From NCBI RefSeq assembly GCF_000378945.1, contig NZ_KB900539.1:202168-266167 (forward strand): a DNA stretch of 64,000 bases, read 5' to 3'. The position numbers were made by a program, and so were the translations under genes. Of the stretch, positions 1 to 9,876 are shown in pieces (within the stretch, counting starts at the first letter, position 1; every line of letters begins with the position of its first letter). The notes under the pieces were generated by a model. That model was given only the letters and a program-made list of their open reading frames with translations. It had not been told where the DNA came from and ran no database searches. Source of the stretch: Methyloversatilis universalis EHg5 (lineage in GTDB: Bacteria > Pseudomonadota > Gammaproteobacteria > Burkholderiales > Rhodocyclaceae).

Positions 1-610
1 TGACGATGAGGCATGCGCTGCCGCGTTCGCGGTTGAATTCGCGCAGCAGCGCGAAAATGTCGTCGGCGGTGTGGGTGTCCAGATTGCCGGTCGGTTCGTC
101 CGCGAGTATGAGGCGCGGCGAGCGCGACAGCGCACGGGCAATGGCCACCCGCTGCTGCTGACCGCCGGACAGCTGGTTGGCCTTCTTGTGTTCGTGCCCC
201 TTCAGCCCGACCCGCAGCAGCAGGTCGTGCGCGATGGCTTCCGCATCGGCGGTGGCCACGCCCTGTTCGATGATGGACGGCATCATCACGTTCTCCAGCG
301 CGGTGAAGGCGGGCAGCAGATGATGGAACTGGAATACGAAACCGATATGACGGCCGCGCAGCACGGTGAGCGCCTGTTCGTTCAGGCCGGCGGTTTCGCT
401 GCCGGCGATCGCCAGGTCGCCCGAAGTCGGGCGCTCCAGCAGACCGATCAGGTTCAGCAGCGTGCTCTTGCCTGAGCCGCTGGGGCCGATCAACGCGCAG
501 AACTCGCCTTCCGCCAGTTCGATATCGATGCCGTGCAGCACCTCGGTTTCCACCGGCGTACCGACGCCATAGGACTTGCGCAGATCACGCAGCGCCACAA
601 TGGCCGTCAT
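1..610 (-). CDS. ABC transporter ATP-binding protein (MacB/LolD type), 3' end outside the window
   Basis: This is the ATPase of an ABC exporter; it hydrolyses ATP on the cytoplasmic face to power the FtsX-type permease encoded just upstream. Reading leftward from an ATG at 610, the protein shows Walker [10 protein letters not shown], the signature [15 protein letters not shown] and Walker [13 protein letters not shown], so nearly the whole nucleotide-binding domain is present. The reading frame is still open at base 1, so the C-terminal tail lies outside. It is the third gene of an adaptor-permease-ATPase operon, 24 bp after the permease stop. The family (LolD, MacB N-terminus, YknY) is certain. 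The substrate (lipoprotein, macrolide or peptide) cannot be read from the sequence. Confidence 0.93.
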   Translation of the reverse strand, partial: MTAIVALRDLRKSYGVGTPVETEVLHGIDIELAEGEFCALIGPSGSGKSTLLNLIGLLERPTSGDLAIAGSETAGLNEQALTVLRGRHIGFVFQFHHLLPAFTALENVMMPSIIEQGVATADAEAIAHDLLLRVGLKGHEHKKANQLSGGQQQRVAIARALSRSPRLILADEPTGNLDTHTADDIFALLREFNRERGSACLIV

Positions 611-634
611 GCCCCGTACCTCATGCCCGGCCCC

Positions 635-1858
635 TCATGCACGTATCGCCTGTACCGGGTCCATCTTGGCCGCGCGCCGCGCCGGTATCAGCGCCGCCAG
701 CACACCCACCACCAGCGCGATCAGCGCGGCCGACAGCGCGATGCCGGTATCCAGATGCGGCTGGAACAGCGGCGCGCCGTCGCCGGTGCGATAGACCGAC
801 GAGAAGAACTGCAGCAGTCCCCAGGCCAGGCCGACGCCGGCCAGCGCACCGGTAAAGCCCACCAGCCCGCCCTGCAGCAGGAAGATGCCCATGATGCGGT
901 TCGAGCTGGCGCCCATCGCGCGCAGGATGCCGATCTCCTTCTGCTTCTGCACCACGCTCACCACCAGCACGCTCGATATGCCGAGCGCCACGATGACAAT
1001 GACGAAGCTGCGGATCAGATTGTTCGACACCGTCTGGTTGCGCAGTGCGGCCAGCAGCTGCGAGTTGGTGGTCATCCAGCTTTCGACGGTGAGGCCGCTG
1101 CCCGCCTGCAGCCGCTCGCTCACGTCCTGCGCGTCGAAAATGTCGGTCACCGTGATGTCGATGTTGGACACGCCGCCCGGCAGGTCCAGCAGTGACTGCG
1201 CCAGCTTCATCGTGGTGAACACCCAGCGCCGGTTCAGGTCCTTGTTGCCGATGTCGAACAGGCCGGTGATCTGCAGCAGTTCGTCCCGCCCGCCGGCCGC
1301 GCGCACGAACACCTTGTCGCCCACGGTGACGCCCAGATCCTTCGCCAGTTCGATGCCGATGATGGCGTTGGTGCCCTCGACATGGAAGGTGCCGCGCGTC
1401 ATGTAGCCGTCCATCTTCACGATGCGCCGGTAGCGGTCGGCATCCACCCCCATCAGCGCCACCGACTTGCTGGCGCGCCCGCGCAGCGCGAAGGCCGGGC
1501 CACTCACCACCGGCGACACCGCCACCACGCGCGGCTGGGCTTCGGCCAGCTTCACCATCGCTTCCCACTGGTCGATCGAACGCAGGCGCTGCGCGCGCGG
1601 CTCGATCACCGCGATGCTGGCCGGGTCGTTCAGCGCGCGCTGGTTGGCTTCTTCCAGCGGCCGCATCACCACATGCGCCTGGCTGCCGAGCACGCGGTCA
1701 ATGATGGTGGCCTGGAGCTGCGAAATGAGCTGGGACAGGAACACGATGACCGCCACGCCGCCGGTCACGCCGAGCAGGATGAGCGCAGTCTGCATGCGCC
1801 CCTCGCGCAGGAAGCGCAGCGCGACCAGGAATTCGAACGGAAGCTTGGGCCGGGCCAT
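635..1858 (-). CDS. ABC transporter permease, FtsX/MacB type
   Basis: A 407-aa inner-membrane permease that would work with the ATPase downstream and the periplasmic adaptor upstream. It has the four-helix MacB/LolC plan: one membrane segment near residues 25-50, a large periplasmic domain of about 220 residues, and three hydrophobic segments in the last 140 residues. The stretch QKQKEIGILRAMGASS before the second helix is the typical FtsX-domain signature. The gene starts 8 bp after the adaptor stop, consistent with one operon. Separate ATPase and permease genes make this YknXYZ/DevBCA-like rather than a fused MacB. Substrate unknown. Confidence 0.9.
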   Translation of the reverse strand: MARPKLPFEFLVALRFLREGRMQTALILLGVTGGVAVIVFLSQLISQLQATIIDRVLGSQAHVVMRPLEEANQRALNDPASIAVIEPRAQRLRSIDQWEAMVKLAEAQPRVVAVSPVVSGPAFALRGRASKSVALMGVDADRYRRIVKMDGYMTRGTFHVEGTNAIIGIELAKDLGVTVGDKVFVRAAGGRDELLQITGLFDIGNKDLNRRWVFTTMKLAQSLLDLPGGVSNIDITVTDIFDAQDVSERLQAGSGLTVESWMTTNSQLLAALRNQTVSNNLIRSFVIVIVALGISSVLVVSVVQKQKEIGILRAMGASSNRIMGIFLLQGGLVGFTGALAGVGLAWGLLQFFSSVYRTGDGAPLFQPHLDTGIALSAALIALVVGVLAALIPARRAAKMDPVQAIRA

Positions 1859-1866
1859 GGGCGCGC

Positions 1867-3093
1867 TCAGCGGCCGAGGTTGGGCGTCGGGCCGGGCGCG
1901 CCGCGCGGCGGCTTGATGCGGATGTGGTCGCCATCGACCGCGCCGCCCGCCGGCAGGATGGCGACCTCGCCTTCGTTCAGCCCGTCGGTGATTTCGACGC
2001 GGCCGACGCCGCGCAGGCCGATCTTCACCGGCACCCGGACTGCATTGCCATCGCGCGCGAGCAGCACCCAGGGGCTGCCGCCATCGACGTCGCGGACCGC
2101 TTCCAGCGGCAGCGACAGGGCGCTCGGCTTGCGACCGATCACCACTTCGACCGACACCGTCATGTCCGGCCGCAGAAAGGCCGGCGGCGTGGGCACCCGC
2201 AGGCGCACTTCCACCGTGCCGCGCTGGGCGTCGATGGCCGGCGACAGGTAATACACCACCGCGTCGAAGGACTGGCCGGAGAAGGCGTCAGCCACCGCCT
2301 GCGCGTGCGCGTCGAGCTGCAGGTAGCGCAGATTCTTTTCGTCCAGCGTGGCGTGGATGCGGGTTTCGCCGTCCTCGGCCAGCGTGAGCAGCGCGCGGCC
2401 GGCCTGGGCCACATCGCCCGGTTCGGCGTCGCGTGCGATCACCAGCGCATCGACCGGTGCGCGCAGCGTGAGCAGATCGCGTTTCGCGCGCGCGGTGTCG
2501 AGCGCGGCGGTGGCCTGGGCCAGCCGGGCCTGGGCGGTGGCGCGCTCGGCGCCGCGCGGCGTGTTGGCGTCGCGCTGGGCCTGGGCGGTGCGCAGCTGGG
2601 CGCGCGCGTTGTCGAGCTGGCGCGCGGCTTCATCCAGCTTCGACGGCGAGTAGAACTGCTGCGCCACCAGCGCCTGCGCCCGCTGGTACTCGGCTTCCGC
2701 CACGCGCAGATTGGCTTCCGCCTGTTTCACCGCCTGTTCGGCCACCGGCAGGCCGACTGCGTCGAGCTGGGTGAAGCGCGCCTGCGCTTCGGCGATCTGC
2801 GAGCGGGCCTGCTCGATCGCTGCATCAGCGTCGGTGGCGCGCAGCTTCACCAGCGCGTCGCCGGCCTGCACCCGTGCGCCCTCGCGCACCGCTACCGCGT
2901 CGATGAGGGCGGTGACCTGGGTGCCCAGTTCGATGCGCGACGGCGTGGCGATGCGGCCGGTCGCCACCACGCTCTGGGTCAGCGGCGAACGTTCGACCTT
3001 CACGACATCGACGGGGACGCCGCGCGGCCACAGCAGCCATGCGGTCAGCACTGCCGCGGCCAGCAGCAGTGCGATCAGGTGACGGGTTTTCAT
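1867..3093 (-). CDS. Efflux periplasmic adaptor (HlyD/MacA family)
   Basis: A 408-aa membrane-fusion protein expected to link the inner-membrane ABC complex to an outer-membrane channel. An N-terminal hydrophobic anchor (LIALLLAAAVLTAWLLW) is followed by a first lipoyl half (VVATGRIATPSRIELGTQV). Next come a long alanine/glutamine-rich coiled coil at roughly residues 95-215, the second lipoyl half (DALVIARDAEPGDVAQAG) and a beta-barrel ending in GLRGVGRVEI. The order and length match MacA-like adaptors. It is the first gene of the exporter operon. No outer-membrane TolC-type gene is present in the window, so a shared channel encoded elsewhere is likely. Confidence 0.9.
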   Translation of the reverse strand: MKTRHLIALLLAAAVLTAWLLWPRGVPVDVVKVERSPLTQSVVATGRIATPSRIELGTQVTALIDAVAVREGARVQAGDALVKLRATDADAAIEQARSQIAEAQARFTQLDAVGLPVAEQAVKQAEANLRVAEAEYQRAQALVAQQFYSPSKLDEAARQLDNARAQLRTAQAQRDANTPRGAERATAQARLAQATAALDTARAKRDLLTLRAPVDALVIARDAEPGDVAQAGRALLTLAEDGETRIHATLDEKNLRYLQLDAHAQAVADAFSGQSFDAVVYYLSPAIDAQRGTVEVRLRVPTPPAFLRPDMTVSVEVVIGRKPSALSLPLEAVRDVDGGSPWVLLARDGNAVRVPVKIGLRGVGRVEITDGLNEGEVAILPAGGAVDGDHIRIKPPRGAPGPTPNLGR

Positions 3094-3144
3094 CGGGAAA
3101 TCGGCAGGAAGATGCGAAGGCGTGAGCGGAGCTGGGGTGGCCGG

Positions 3145-3648
3145 TCAGGACCGGGGCGCAAGCAGTGTATCGATCAGGGCGTCGAGTTGCCGGTGGTCCG
3201 GGTTGCCGATGATGCGTTTGACGATGCGGCCGTCGCGGTCCACCAGAAAGCTGGTGGGTGTGGCGCGGATGCCGCCGAAGCCATGGTCGGCTTCGGCGAC
3301 CGGGTCGAAGCCTACGCGAAACGGCAGCCGTTCGCGCTGGGCAAAAGCCTGAACCTGTACCGGGGCATCGTAGGACATGGCCACCGCCACCACCTCGAAG
3401 CCGCGTCCGACGTAGCGGCGATGGGTGTCGGCCAGCCCCGGCATGCCCCGGATACAGGGGCCGCAGGAGGTGGACCAGAAGTTCACCAGACGCACGCGGC
3501 CGTCCGGCTGACCCAGATCAAGCGTGCCGCCGTCCAGCAGCGCAATCCTTACCGGCGGCACCTGTTCCGGGTGCCCGCTGCCGCGCAGCAGCCAGACGAT
3601 GGTGATCAGTGCGACCAGAACTAACGGCGATACCCATTTGCGATTCAT
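3145..3648 (-). CDS. TlpA-like thioredoxin-fold protein, membrane anchored
   Basis: A 167-aa periplasmic thioredoxin-like protein. It has an N-terminal membrane anchor (LVLVALITIVWLL) and a redox motif CGPC within NFWSTSCGPCIRGMPGL. The distal region TPTSFLVDRDGRIVKRIIG carries the cis-proline of the fold. Relatives (TlpA, ResA, CcmG) reduce disulfides, often for cytochrome c or metal-centre maturation. It ends 51 bp before the exporter adaptor and points the same way, so it may share the transcript, but no functional link is visible. The specific partner is unknown. Confidence 0.85.
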   Translation of the reverse strand: MNRKWVSPLVLVALITIVWLLRGSGHPEQVPPVRIALLDGGTLDLGQPDGRVRLVNFWSTSCGPCIRGMPGLADTHRRYVGRGFEVVAVAMSYDAPVQVQAFAQRERLPFRVGFDPVAEADHGFGGIRATPTSFLVDRDGRIVKRIIGNPDHRQLDALIDTLLAPRS

Positions 3649-3687
3649 AATCCGGATTCGTACTTCTTACTGCGGAAAGGTTGGACC

Positions 3688-4371
3688 ATGCGCGCGATTG
3701 TCGGTTTTGTGGGCTGTCTTGTCATGTGCACCCAGGTGTGGGCGATTTCGCTGTCCGATCTGTCCGACAAGGACGCCGGCGGTGGCCTGAAAGAGGCGCT
3801 CAGCCAGGGCGCGGCCAAGGCGGTCGACCTGCTGGGCAAGCAGGACGGCTTCCTGAAGAACGCCAAGGTGAAGATTCCGATGCCGGACGGCCTGCGCCAG
3901 GCGGAAAAGCTGATGCGCACCTTTGGCATGAAGAAGCAGGCGGATGAACTGATCACCTCGATGAACCGCGCCGCCGAAGCTGCGGTGCCGGAAGCGAAGG
4001 AACTGCTGGTGGGTGCGGTGAAGGACATGAGCGTCGAGGACGCAAAAAAGATCCTGACCGGCGGCGACACCTCGGGCACCGAGTACTTCAAGGGCAAGAC
4101 CTCGGCCCAACTGAAGGAACGCTTCAAGCCCATCGTGCAGAAGGCGATGGACAAGGTGGGCCTGGCCAAGACCTACGAAAAGTTCGCGTCCAAGGGTGCG
4201 CAGTACGGCGTGATCAGCAAGGAAGACGCCGACCTCGACAACTACGTGACGCAGAAGACGCTGGACGGCCTGTTCACGATGGTGGCGGAAGAGGAGAAAG
4301 CCATCCGCAAGAACCCGGTGGGCGCGGCCGGCGATCTGGCGAAGAAGGTGTTCGGCGCGCTGGGCAAGTGA
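3688..4371 (+). CDS. DUF4197 family secreted protein
   Basis: A 227-aa protein with a signal peptide (RAIVGFVGCLVMCTQVWA) followed by an all-helical charged domain. The features LKEALSQGAAKAVDLL, KIPMPDGLRQAEKLM and the late DLDNYVTQKTLDGLFTMVAEEEKAIRKNP are typical of DUF4197, a periplasmic family of unknown function. Full length for the family. It is divergent from the thioredoxin gene, with a 39-bp gap holding both promoters. The following small gene starts two bases after its stop, so the two are probably translated from one mRNA. Confidence 0.88.
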   Translation: MRAIVGFVGCLVMCTQVWAISLSDLSDKDAGGGLKEALSQGAAKAVDLLGKQDGFLKNAKVKIPMPDGLRQAEKLMRTFGMKKQADELITSMNRAAEAAVPEAKELLVGAVKDMSVEDAKKILTGGDTSGTEYFKGKTSAQLKERFKPIVQKAMDKVGLAKTYEKFASKGAQYGVISKEDADLDNYVTQKTLDGLFTMVAEEEKAIRKNPVGAAGDLAKKVFGALGK

Positions 4372-4373
4372 TC

Positions 4374-4595
4374 ATGGCGGTCGATCCGGCACTCATCGTC
4401 CGGCGCAAGCACGCCGAAGACGTGGCGGCGCTGATCGCCGGCAAGGGCTGGGACGCGGCGCGCGCCGCGTCCGAACTGGGGCTGTCAGTGGTGCAGGTCG
4501 AGCGCATCCTGCGCGGCGAGGTCGAGCACGTGCCGACCCAGCATCTGAAGGACATGCGCAGCAAGCTGTGCGGCAGCGCGCTCTGCGGCTGCTGA
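4374..4595 (+). CDS. Small hypothetical protein with HTH-like helices and a cysteine tail
   Basis: A 73-aa protein that I do not recognise. The middle (AASELGLSVVQVERILRGE) reads like a helix-turn-helix of the XRE/Cro shape, and the C-terminus ends CGSALCGC, three cysteines in eight residues. I chose the ATG two bases after the DUF4197 stop; an in-frame GTG at 4368 overlapping that stop is the alternative. The tight coupling and a strong inverted repeat just after the stop support a real gene. Function unknown; a small DNA- or metal-binding regulator is a guess from composition only. Confidence 0.65.
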   Translation: MAVDPALIVRRKHAEDVAALIAGKGWDAARAASELGLSVVQVERILRGEVEHVPTQHLKDMRSKLCGSALCGC

Positions 4596-4597
4596 GC

Positions 4598-4635
4598 GGG
4601 CGCCCGCCCGGTCGCTGACCGGGGCGGGGGCGCCC
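4598..4635. terminator. GC-rich hairpin between convergent genes
   Basis: Arms GGGCGCC and GGCGCCC, with further GC pairing inside, form a long hairpin between the stop of the 73-aa gene and the stop of tex. There is no clear T-tract, so Rho-independent function is uncertain; its position fits a shared terminator. Confidence 0.45.
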
Positions 4636-4648
4636 GCGGGCGCGCTGG

Positions 4649-6976
4649 TCAGCGCTTCGCGGCTTTCGCGAAGGCCGCCGCCAGTGCGTTGTTGGCGGCC
4701 GGCGCTTCCTTGGCTTTCGCCATCGCGCGCGGGTCGGGGCGTGCGTTCCGCGGGTCGCGGCCACCGCCCGCGGGCTTCTTCACCGCCTCGTCGCTCAGCC
4801 GCATCGACAGCGCGATGCGCTTGCGCGCCAGATCCACCTCGATCACCTTTACCTTCACGATATCGCCGGCCTTCACCACTTCGGCCGGGTCCTTCACGAA
4901 GCGGTTGGACAGCGCCGACACATGCACCAGGCCGTCCTGGTGCACGCCGATGTCCACGAAGGCGCCGAAGTTGGTGACGTTGGTCACCACGCCTTCGAGC
5001 TGCATGCCCGGCTCCAGATCCTTCAGGCCCTCCACGCCGTCGCGGAAGCTGGCGGTCTTGAACTCCGGGCGCGGGTCGCGGCCCGGCTTTTCCAGTTCGC
5101 GCAGGATGTCCTGCACCGTGGGCAGGCCGAAGCGCTCGTCCGTGTATTTCTGCGCCGACAGCTTCTTCACCGTGGCAGCGTCGCCGATCAGTTCGCGCGC
5201 CTTCTTCTGCACGTCCGCCAGGATGCGCTCGACCACCGGATAGGCTTCCGGGTGCACCGCCGAGGCGTCCAGCGGATTGTCGCCATTCATGATGCGCAGG
5301 AAGCCAGCGCACTGTTCGAAGGTCTTGTCGCCGAGGCGGGGCACCGACAGCAGCGCCTTGCGCGAGCCGAAGGCGCCGTGCGCGTCGCGGTGGGCGACGA
5401 TGTTCTGCGCCAGTGTGCTGTTCAGGCCGGAAATGCGCGCCAGCAGCGGGGCGGAGGCGGTGTTCACGTCCACACCCACCGCGTTCACGCAGTCCTCGAC
5501 CACCGCGTCGAGCGAGCGCGCGAGCTTGGTCTGGCTCACGTCGTGCTGGTACTGGCCGACGCCGATGGCCTTCGGGTCTATCTTCACCAGTTCGGCCAGC
5601 GGGTCCTGCAGCCGGCGGGCGATCGACACCGCGCCGCGCAGGCTCACGTCGAGGCCGGGGAATTCCTTCGCTGCCAGTTCGGACGCCGAATACACCGAGG
5701 CGCCCGCTTCCGACACGACGATCTTGGTCATCGCCAGTTCCGGCTTCAGCTTGATCAGATCGGCGGCCAGCTTGTCGGTTTCGCGGCTGGCGGTGCCATT
5801 CCCGATGGCGATCAGCTGCACGTTGTGCTTCTGCGCGAGTGCGGCCAGCGTGTGCAGTGAGCCGTCCCAGTCGCGGCGCGGCTCGTGCGGGTACACGGTG
5901 GCGGTATCGACCAGCTTGCCGGTGGCGTCCACCACCGCCACCTTCACACCGGTGCGGATGCCCGGGTCCAGGCCCATGGTGGCGCGCGGGCCGGCCGGAG
6001 CCGCTAGCAGCAGGTCCTTCAGATTCTTGGCGAATACGCGGATCGCCTCCAGTTCGGCGCGGCTGCGCAGCTCGCCCATCAGATCGAGCTCGATGTGCAC
6101 CGACAGCTTCACGTTCCAGGTCCAGCGTGCGGTATCGACCAGCCAGCGGTCGGCCGGGCGGCCCTGATCGCGGATGCCGGCGTGCGCCATGATGCGGCGC
6201 TCGCACGGGTTGGGTTCGGGCGAGCGGCTGCCGTCCTCCGGGTCGGAGTCCAGCGCCAGCTTCACCCGTAGCGCCTCTTCGTTACGGCCGCGGAACAGCG
6301 CCAGCGCGCGGTGCGACGGAATGTCGGCCAGCTTCTCCCGGTAGGCGAAGTAATCGCGGAACTTGGCCGCCTCGGCGTCGCTGTCCTTGCCGTCGGCTAC
6401 CACCGACACCACCACGCCGTGTTCGGTCACGTAGTCGCGCAGCGCGCCGACCAGTTCGGCACTTTCGGCGAAGCGCTCCATCAGGATCTGGCGCGCGCCG
6501 TCGAGCACCGCCTTGGCGTCGGCGAAACCGGCGTCGGCATTCAGGAACTTCGCGGCTTCGGCGTCCGGTGTCAGCGTCGGGTCGGCCAGCAGCGCGTCGG
6601 CCAGCGGCTCGATGCCCGCTTCGCGCGCGATCTGCGCCTTGGTGCGGCGCTTCTGCTTGTACGGCAGGTAGAGATCTTCCAGCCGCTGCTTGCTGTCCGC
6701 GCCCTCGATCTCGGCGCGCAGCTGCGGCGTGAGCTTGCCCTGTTCGTCGATGCTGGCGATCACCGCGACGCGGCGCTCTTCCAGTTCGCGCATGTAGCCG
6801 AGCCGCTCTTCCAGCAGGCGCAGCTGGGTGTCGTCCAGGCCGCCGGTGGCTTCCTTGCGGTAGCGCGAAATGAAGGGCACGGTGGCGCCTTCGTCCAGCA
6901 GGGCGACGGCGGCGTTGATCTGTTGCGGGCGTGCGCCCAGTTCGGCGGCGAGCCGCTGTTCGATCGGAGGGAGCAT
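4649..6976 (-). CDS. tex: Tex family RNA-binding transcription accessory protein
   Basis: A 775-aa cytoplasmic protein of the Tex/Spt6-like family. It has an N-terminal Tex domain ([19 protein letters not shown]), a YqgF/RuvX-like fold in the middle ([17 protein letters not shown]), and helix-hairpin-helix motifs ([20 protein letters not shown]). A C-terminal S1 RNA-binding domain follows ([28 protein letters not shown]). I start at the ATG at 6976 ([14 protein letters not shown]), which fits family N-termini; an upstream in-frame start at 7060 would add an unusual extension. Tex proteins associate with RNA polymerase and RNA and affect expression of various genes. Divergent from rep. Confidence 0.95.
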   Translation of the reverse strand: MLPPIEQRLAAELGARPQQINAAVALLDEGATVPFISRYRKEATGGLDDTQLRLLEERLGYMRELEERRVAVIASIDEQGKLTPQLRAEIEGADSKQRLEDLYLPYKQKRRTKAQIAREAGIEPLADALLADPTLTPDAEAAKFLNADAGFADAKAVLDGARQILMERFAESAELVGALRDYVTEHGVVVSVVADGKDSDAEAAKFRDYFAYREKLADIPSHRALALFRGRNEEALRVKLALDSDPEDGSRSPEPNPCERRIMAHAGIRDQGRPADRWLVDTARWTWNVKLSVHIELDLMGELRSRAELEAIRVFAKNLKDLLLAAPAGPRATMGLDPGIRTGVKVAVVDATGKLVDTATVYPHEPRRDWDGSLHTLAALAQKHNVQLIAIGNGTASRETDKLAADLIKLKPELAMTKIVVSEAGASVYSASELAAKEFPGLDVSLRGAVSIARRLQDPLAELVKIDPKAIGVGQYQHDVSQTKLARSLDAVVEDCVNAVGVDVNTASAPLLARISGLNSTLAQNIVAHRDAHGAFGSRKALLSVPRLGDKTFEQCAGFLRIMNGDNPLDASAVHPEAYPVVERILADVQKKARELIGDAATVKKLSAQKYTDERFGLPTVQDILRELEKPGRDPRPEFKTASFRDGVEGLKDLEPGMQLEGVVTNVTNFGAFVDIGVHQDGLVHVSALSNRFVKDPAEVVKAGDIVKVKVIEVDLARKRIALSMRLSDEAVKKPAGGGRDPRNARPDPRAMAKAKEAPAANNALAAAFAKAAKR

Positions 6977-7103
6977 GTGAAGCAGGCTGGATGAACTACG
7001 GGAGGCGCGAACCATACCCACGCAGGCCGCCTGCCGCAAGCCGGTACAATCCCGGGTCATCCATCGACTGGCGCGCTACCCGTCCGGGCGGCGCAGGCAT
7101 CCC

Positions 7104-9113
7104 ATGCTGTCCGACATGAACGCGCCTCAGCGCGAGGCGGTGAAATACCTCGACGGCCCGCTGCTGGTGCTGGCCGGCGCCGGCTCGGGCAAGACGCGCG
7201 TCATCACGCGCAAGATCGCCTATCTGGTGCAGGAATGCGGCTTCGACCCGCGCAATATCGCGGCCATCACCTTCACCAACAAGGCGGCGAAGGAAATGCA
7301 GGAGCGCGCCTCGCACCTGCTCGAAGGCCGCGCCGGCAAGCAGCTCAACATTTCCACCTTCCACGCGCTGGGCGTGAAGATGCTGCGCACCGAAGCGAAG
7401 GCCGCCGGGCTCAAGCCCGCCTTCTCGATACTCGATTCGTCCGACGCGACCGCCATCGTGTCCGACATTTCGAAGGAAACCGAAAAGTCGCGCCTGCGCG
7501 CGCTGGTGTCGCGCATATCCGGCTGGAAGAACGCGATGCTGCCGCCGTCGGCCGCCGCTTCGCACGCGGCCGACGAAATGGAGGCGCTGGCCGCCCGCGT
7601 CTATGAGGAATACGAGCGCACGCTGCGCGCCTACCAGGCGGTCGATTTTGACGACCTGATCGGCATCCCGGCGCGCCTGCTGGCCAGCGACGAAGAACTG
7701 CTCGAACGCTGGCAGCGCCGGCTGCGCTACCTGCTGATTGACGAGTATCAGGACACCAACAGCTGCCAGTACCAGATCGTGAAGCTGCTGGCCGGTCATC
7801 GCGGCGCCTTCACCGCGGTCGGTGACGACGACCAGGCCATCTATGCCTGGCGCGGTGCCGACGTCGAGAACCTGCGCAATCTGCAGACTGATTACCCGAA
7901 GCTCAAGGTGATCAAGCTGGAGCAGAACTACCGCTCGATGCAGCGCATCCTGTCGGCGGCCAACACGCTGATCGCACGCAACGAAAAGCTGTTCGACAAG
8001 AAGCTGTGGTCCGACATGGGGCGCGGCGATCCGATCACGCTGTTCATCGCGCGCGATGCGGACCACGAGGCGGAAAGCGTCGCCATGCGCATCGCCTCGC
8101 ACAAGTTCGAGCACCGTGGCAAGTTCAGCGACTACGCGGTGCTCTACCGCGGCAACCACCAGGCGAGGGTGATCGAAACCGCGCTGCGCGAACAGAAAAT
8201 TCCCTACGTCATCAGCGGCGGCCAGAGCTTCTTCGACCGCGCCGAAATCAAGGACGTGATGGCCTATCTGCGGCTGGTCGCCAATGGCGACGACGATCCG
8301 GCCTTCATTCGCGCGGTGACGACGCCCAAGCGCGGCATAGGCGGCATGAGCCTGGAAGCGCTGGGCCGCTACGCCGGCGAACGCCACATCGGCCTGTTCG
8401 CGGCGATGTTCGAAACCGGCGCCGAGCACGCGCTGCCGGCGCGCGCGCTCACGCCTCTGCGCGAATTCGGCGACTTCATCAATCGGCTCGAATGGCGCGC
8501 CCGCACCGAGGCGCCGCGCCTGTTGCTCGAAGATCTGCTGCGCGGCATCGGCTACGAAACCTGGCTGTTCGAACAGTTCGAGCCGAAGGAGGCGGAGACG
8601 CGCTGGAACAACGTGCGCGAGTTCGTCGACTGGATGGGCCGCAAGGGCGAGGAAGACGGCAAGACGCTGATGGAACTGACGCAGACCGTTGCGCTGATCA
8701 CCATGCTGGACAAGCGCGACGACGGCGAGGAACGCGACGCGGTGCAGCTATCGACGCTGCACGCGTCGAAGGGCCTGGAATACAAGCACGTGTATCTGAT
8801 TGGCCTGGAGGAAGGCATCCTGCCGCACCGCGAATCGATCGACGGCGGCAAGATCGAGGAAGAACGCCGGCTCATGTATGTCGGTATCACCCGTGCCCAG
8901 CGCACGCTGACGCTGAGTCACTGCGAACGCCGCAAGAGCGGTCGCGAGTCGCGTGACTGCGAGCCGTCGCGTTTCATCTCCGAAATGGGCGAGGACGTGC
9001 AGCGACCGAAGAAGGACGGCGCCGCCCCCACCGCTGAAGACCGCGCTGCCCGCGTTGCGCAGCTCGAAGCGATGAAGGCGCGGCTGGCGGGAAAGGTGCT
9101 GCCCGGCAGCTGA
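7104..9113 (+). CDS. rep: ATP-dependent DNA helicase Rep (UvrD/Rep superfamily 1A)
   Basis: A 669-aa 3'-5' helicase that helps replication forks past bound proteins. Visible motifs are Q/Ia (MNAPQREAVKYLDGP), Walker A AGAGSGKTRVI, motif Ia TFTNKAAKEMQERA, motif II LLIDEYQDTN, motif III GDDDQAIYAWRGAD, motif V LSTLHASKGLEYKHV and motif VI LMYVGITRAQRTLTLS. The length matches Rep (about 670 aa), shorter than UvrD or PcrA. Start at 7104 (MLSDMNAPQ), with a second possible ATG at 7116. A strong bidirectional terminator follows. Confidence 0.93.
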   Translation: MLSDMNAPQREAVKYLDGPLLVLAGAGSGKTRVITRKIAYLVQECGFDPRNIAAITFTNKAAKEMQERASHLLEGRAGKQLNISTFHALGVKMLRTEAKAAGLKPAFSILDSSDATAIVSDISKETEKSRLRALVSRISGWKNAMLPPSAAASHAADEMEALAARVYEEYERTLRAYQAVDFDDLIGIPARLLASDEELLERWQRRLRYLLIDEYQDTNSCQYQIVKLLAGHRGAFTAVGDDDQAIYAWRGADVENLRNLQTDYPKLKVIKLEQNYRSMQRILSAANTLIARNEKLFDKKLWSDMGRGDPITLFIARDADHEAESVAMRIASHKFEHRGKFSDYAVLYRGNHQARVIETALREQKIPYVISGGQSFFDRAEIKDVMAYLRLVANGDDDPAFIRAVTTPKRGIGGMSLEALGRYAGERHIGLFAAMFETGAEHALPARALTPLREFGDFINRLEWRARTEAPRLLLEDLLRGIGYETWLFEQFEPKEAETRWNNVREFVDWMGRKGEEDGKTLMELTQTVALITMLDKRDDGEERDAVQLSTLHASKGLEYKHVYLIGLEEGILPHRESIDGGKIEEERRLMYVGITRAQRTLTLSHCERRKSGRESRDCEPSRFISEMGEDVQRPKKDGAAPTAEDRAARVAQLEAMKARLAGKVLPGS

Positions 9114-9134
9114 GCGGCCGGCGCGCGGACGAAA

Positions 9135-9159
9135 AAAAGCCCGCCATTGGCGGGCTTTT
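9135..9159. terminator. Bidirectional intrinsic terminator (rep / cytochrome c)
   Basis: A perfect 11-bp inverted repeat (AAAAGCCCGCC / GGCGGGCTTTT) with a 3-nt loop lies between the convergent rep and cytochrome c genes. A-tract and T-tract are on opposite sides, so it can terminate both strands. Confidence 0.92.
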
Positions 9160-9184
9160 CTGTGCCGGGATGAAACCGACCGGC

Positions 9185-9706
9185 TTACTTCGCGGCTTCG
9201 GCCGGAGCGGCTTCCGCTTCCAGCTTCGGTTCCGGGAAGTTCGCGCCGCCCTTGTTCGCCATGAACACCACGGTGCGCTTGATCTCTTCTTCGCTCAGCG
9301 AAGCGTTGCCACCCTTGGGCGGCATGGCGCCCTTGCCGCCGACCGCCGACTTCACCAGCGCGTCCAGTCCGGTGGCGATGCGGCTGCCCCAGGCACCCGA
9401 GTCGCCCAGCTTCGGCGCACCAGCCATGCCGGCATCGTGGCAGGCGGCACAGGCGCCCTTGTAGATCTGTTCGCCGGTCTTCGGGCCCTTGGTTTCGGGC
9501 TCGCCCAGCGTCAGCTGTGCCACCGGCTGGATCGCCTTGGCCACCGCTTCGGAATCGGGATTGTTGGCGCCCTTGTAGCCGGACGACACGTACTGGGCCA
9601 CAGTCACGCCGAGGCCGACAAACACGACAAATGACAGAACGACGACCGCGATCAGCTGCTGCGGCGTCTTGATGAGGGTTTCGTGCTCTTCGTGCGCGTC
9701 CGACAT
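9185..9706 (-). CDS. Membrane-anchored class I cytochrome c (cytochrome c5-like)
   Basis: A 173-aa protein with a cytoplasmic N-tail, one membrane helix (QLIAVVVLSFVVFVGLGVTVA) and a periplasmic haem domain. The haem motif is CAACH, the likely axial Met lies in GAMPPKGGN, and the end reads EEEIKRTVVFMAN, as in c5-type cytochromes. I use the ATG at 9706 because AGGAAGG sits just upstream; an open frame extends further but without family similarity. An alanine/glutamate/proline-rich tail (EAEAAPAEAAK) ends the protein. It probably carries electrons to a terminal oxidase or reductase; the partner is not encoded nearby. Confidence 0.9.
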   Translation of the reverse strand: MSDAHEEHETLIKTPQQLIAVVVLSFVVFVGLGVTVAQYVSSGYKGANNPDSEAVAKAIQPVAQLTLGEPETKGPKTGEQIYKGACAACHDAGMAGAPKLGDSGAWGSRIATGLDALVKSAVGGKGAMPPKGGNASLSEEEIKRTVVFMANKGGANFPEPKLEAEAAPAEAAK

Positions 9707-9876
9707 GGTGCCTTCCTCTGGATGACCTGTATGGGTTGGAAAAACGTAACGCAGCATTATAGCGGCTGCCGGCCGGCCTGCACCCCCCGATGACGCACCT
9801 CCGCCGCTCTGCATGGACGCGCGGCCGCAAAGCCGCTATCCTTCGCGCCCTGCGGAGCGTTTCAACATGCTCCCAT

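Noticed and set aside
1-3093. MacAB macrolide exporter
   Set aside because: MacB is a fused ATPase-permease, while here the two are separate genes; the adaptor resembles MacA but the substrate cannot be inferred, so no symbol was given.
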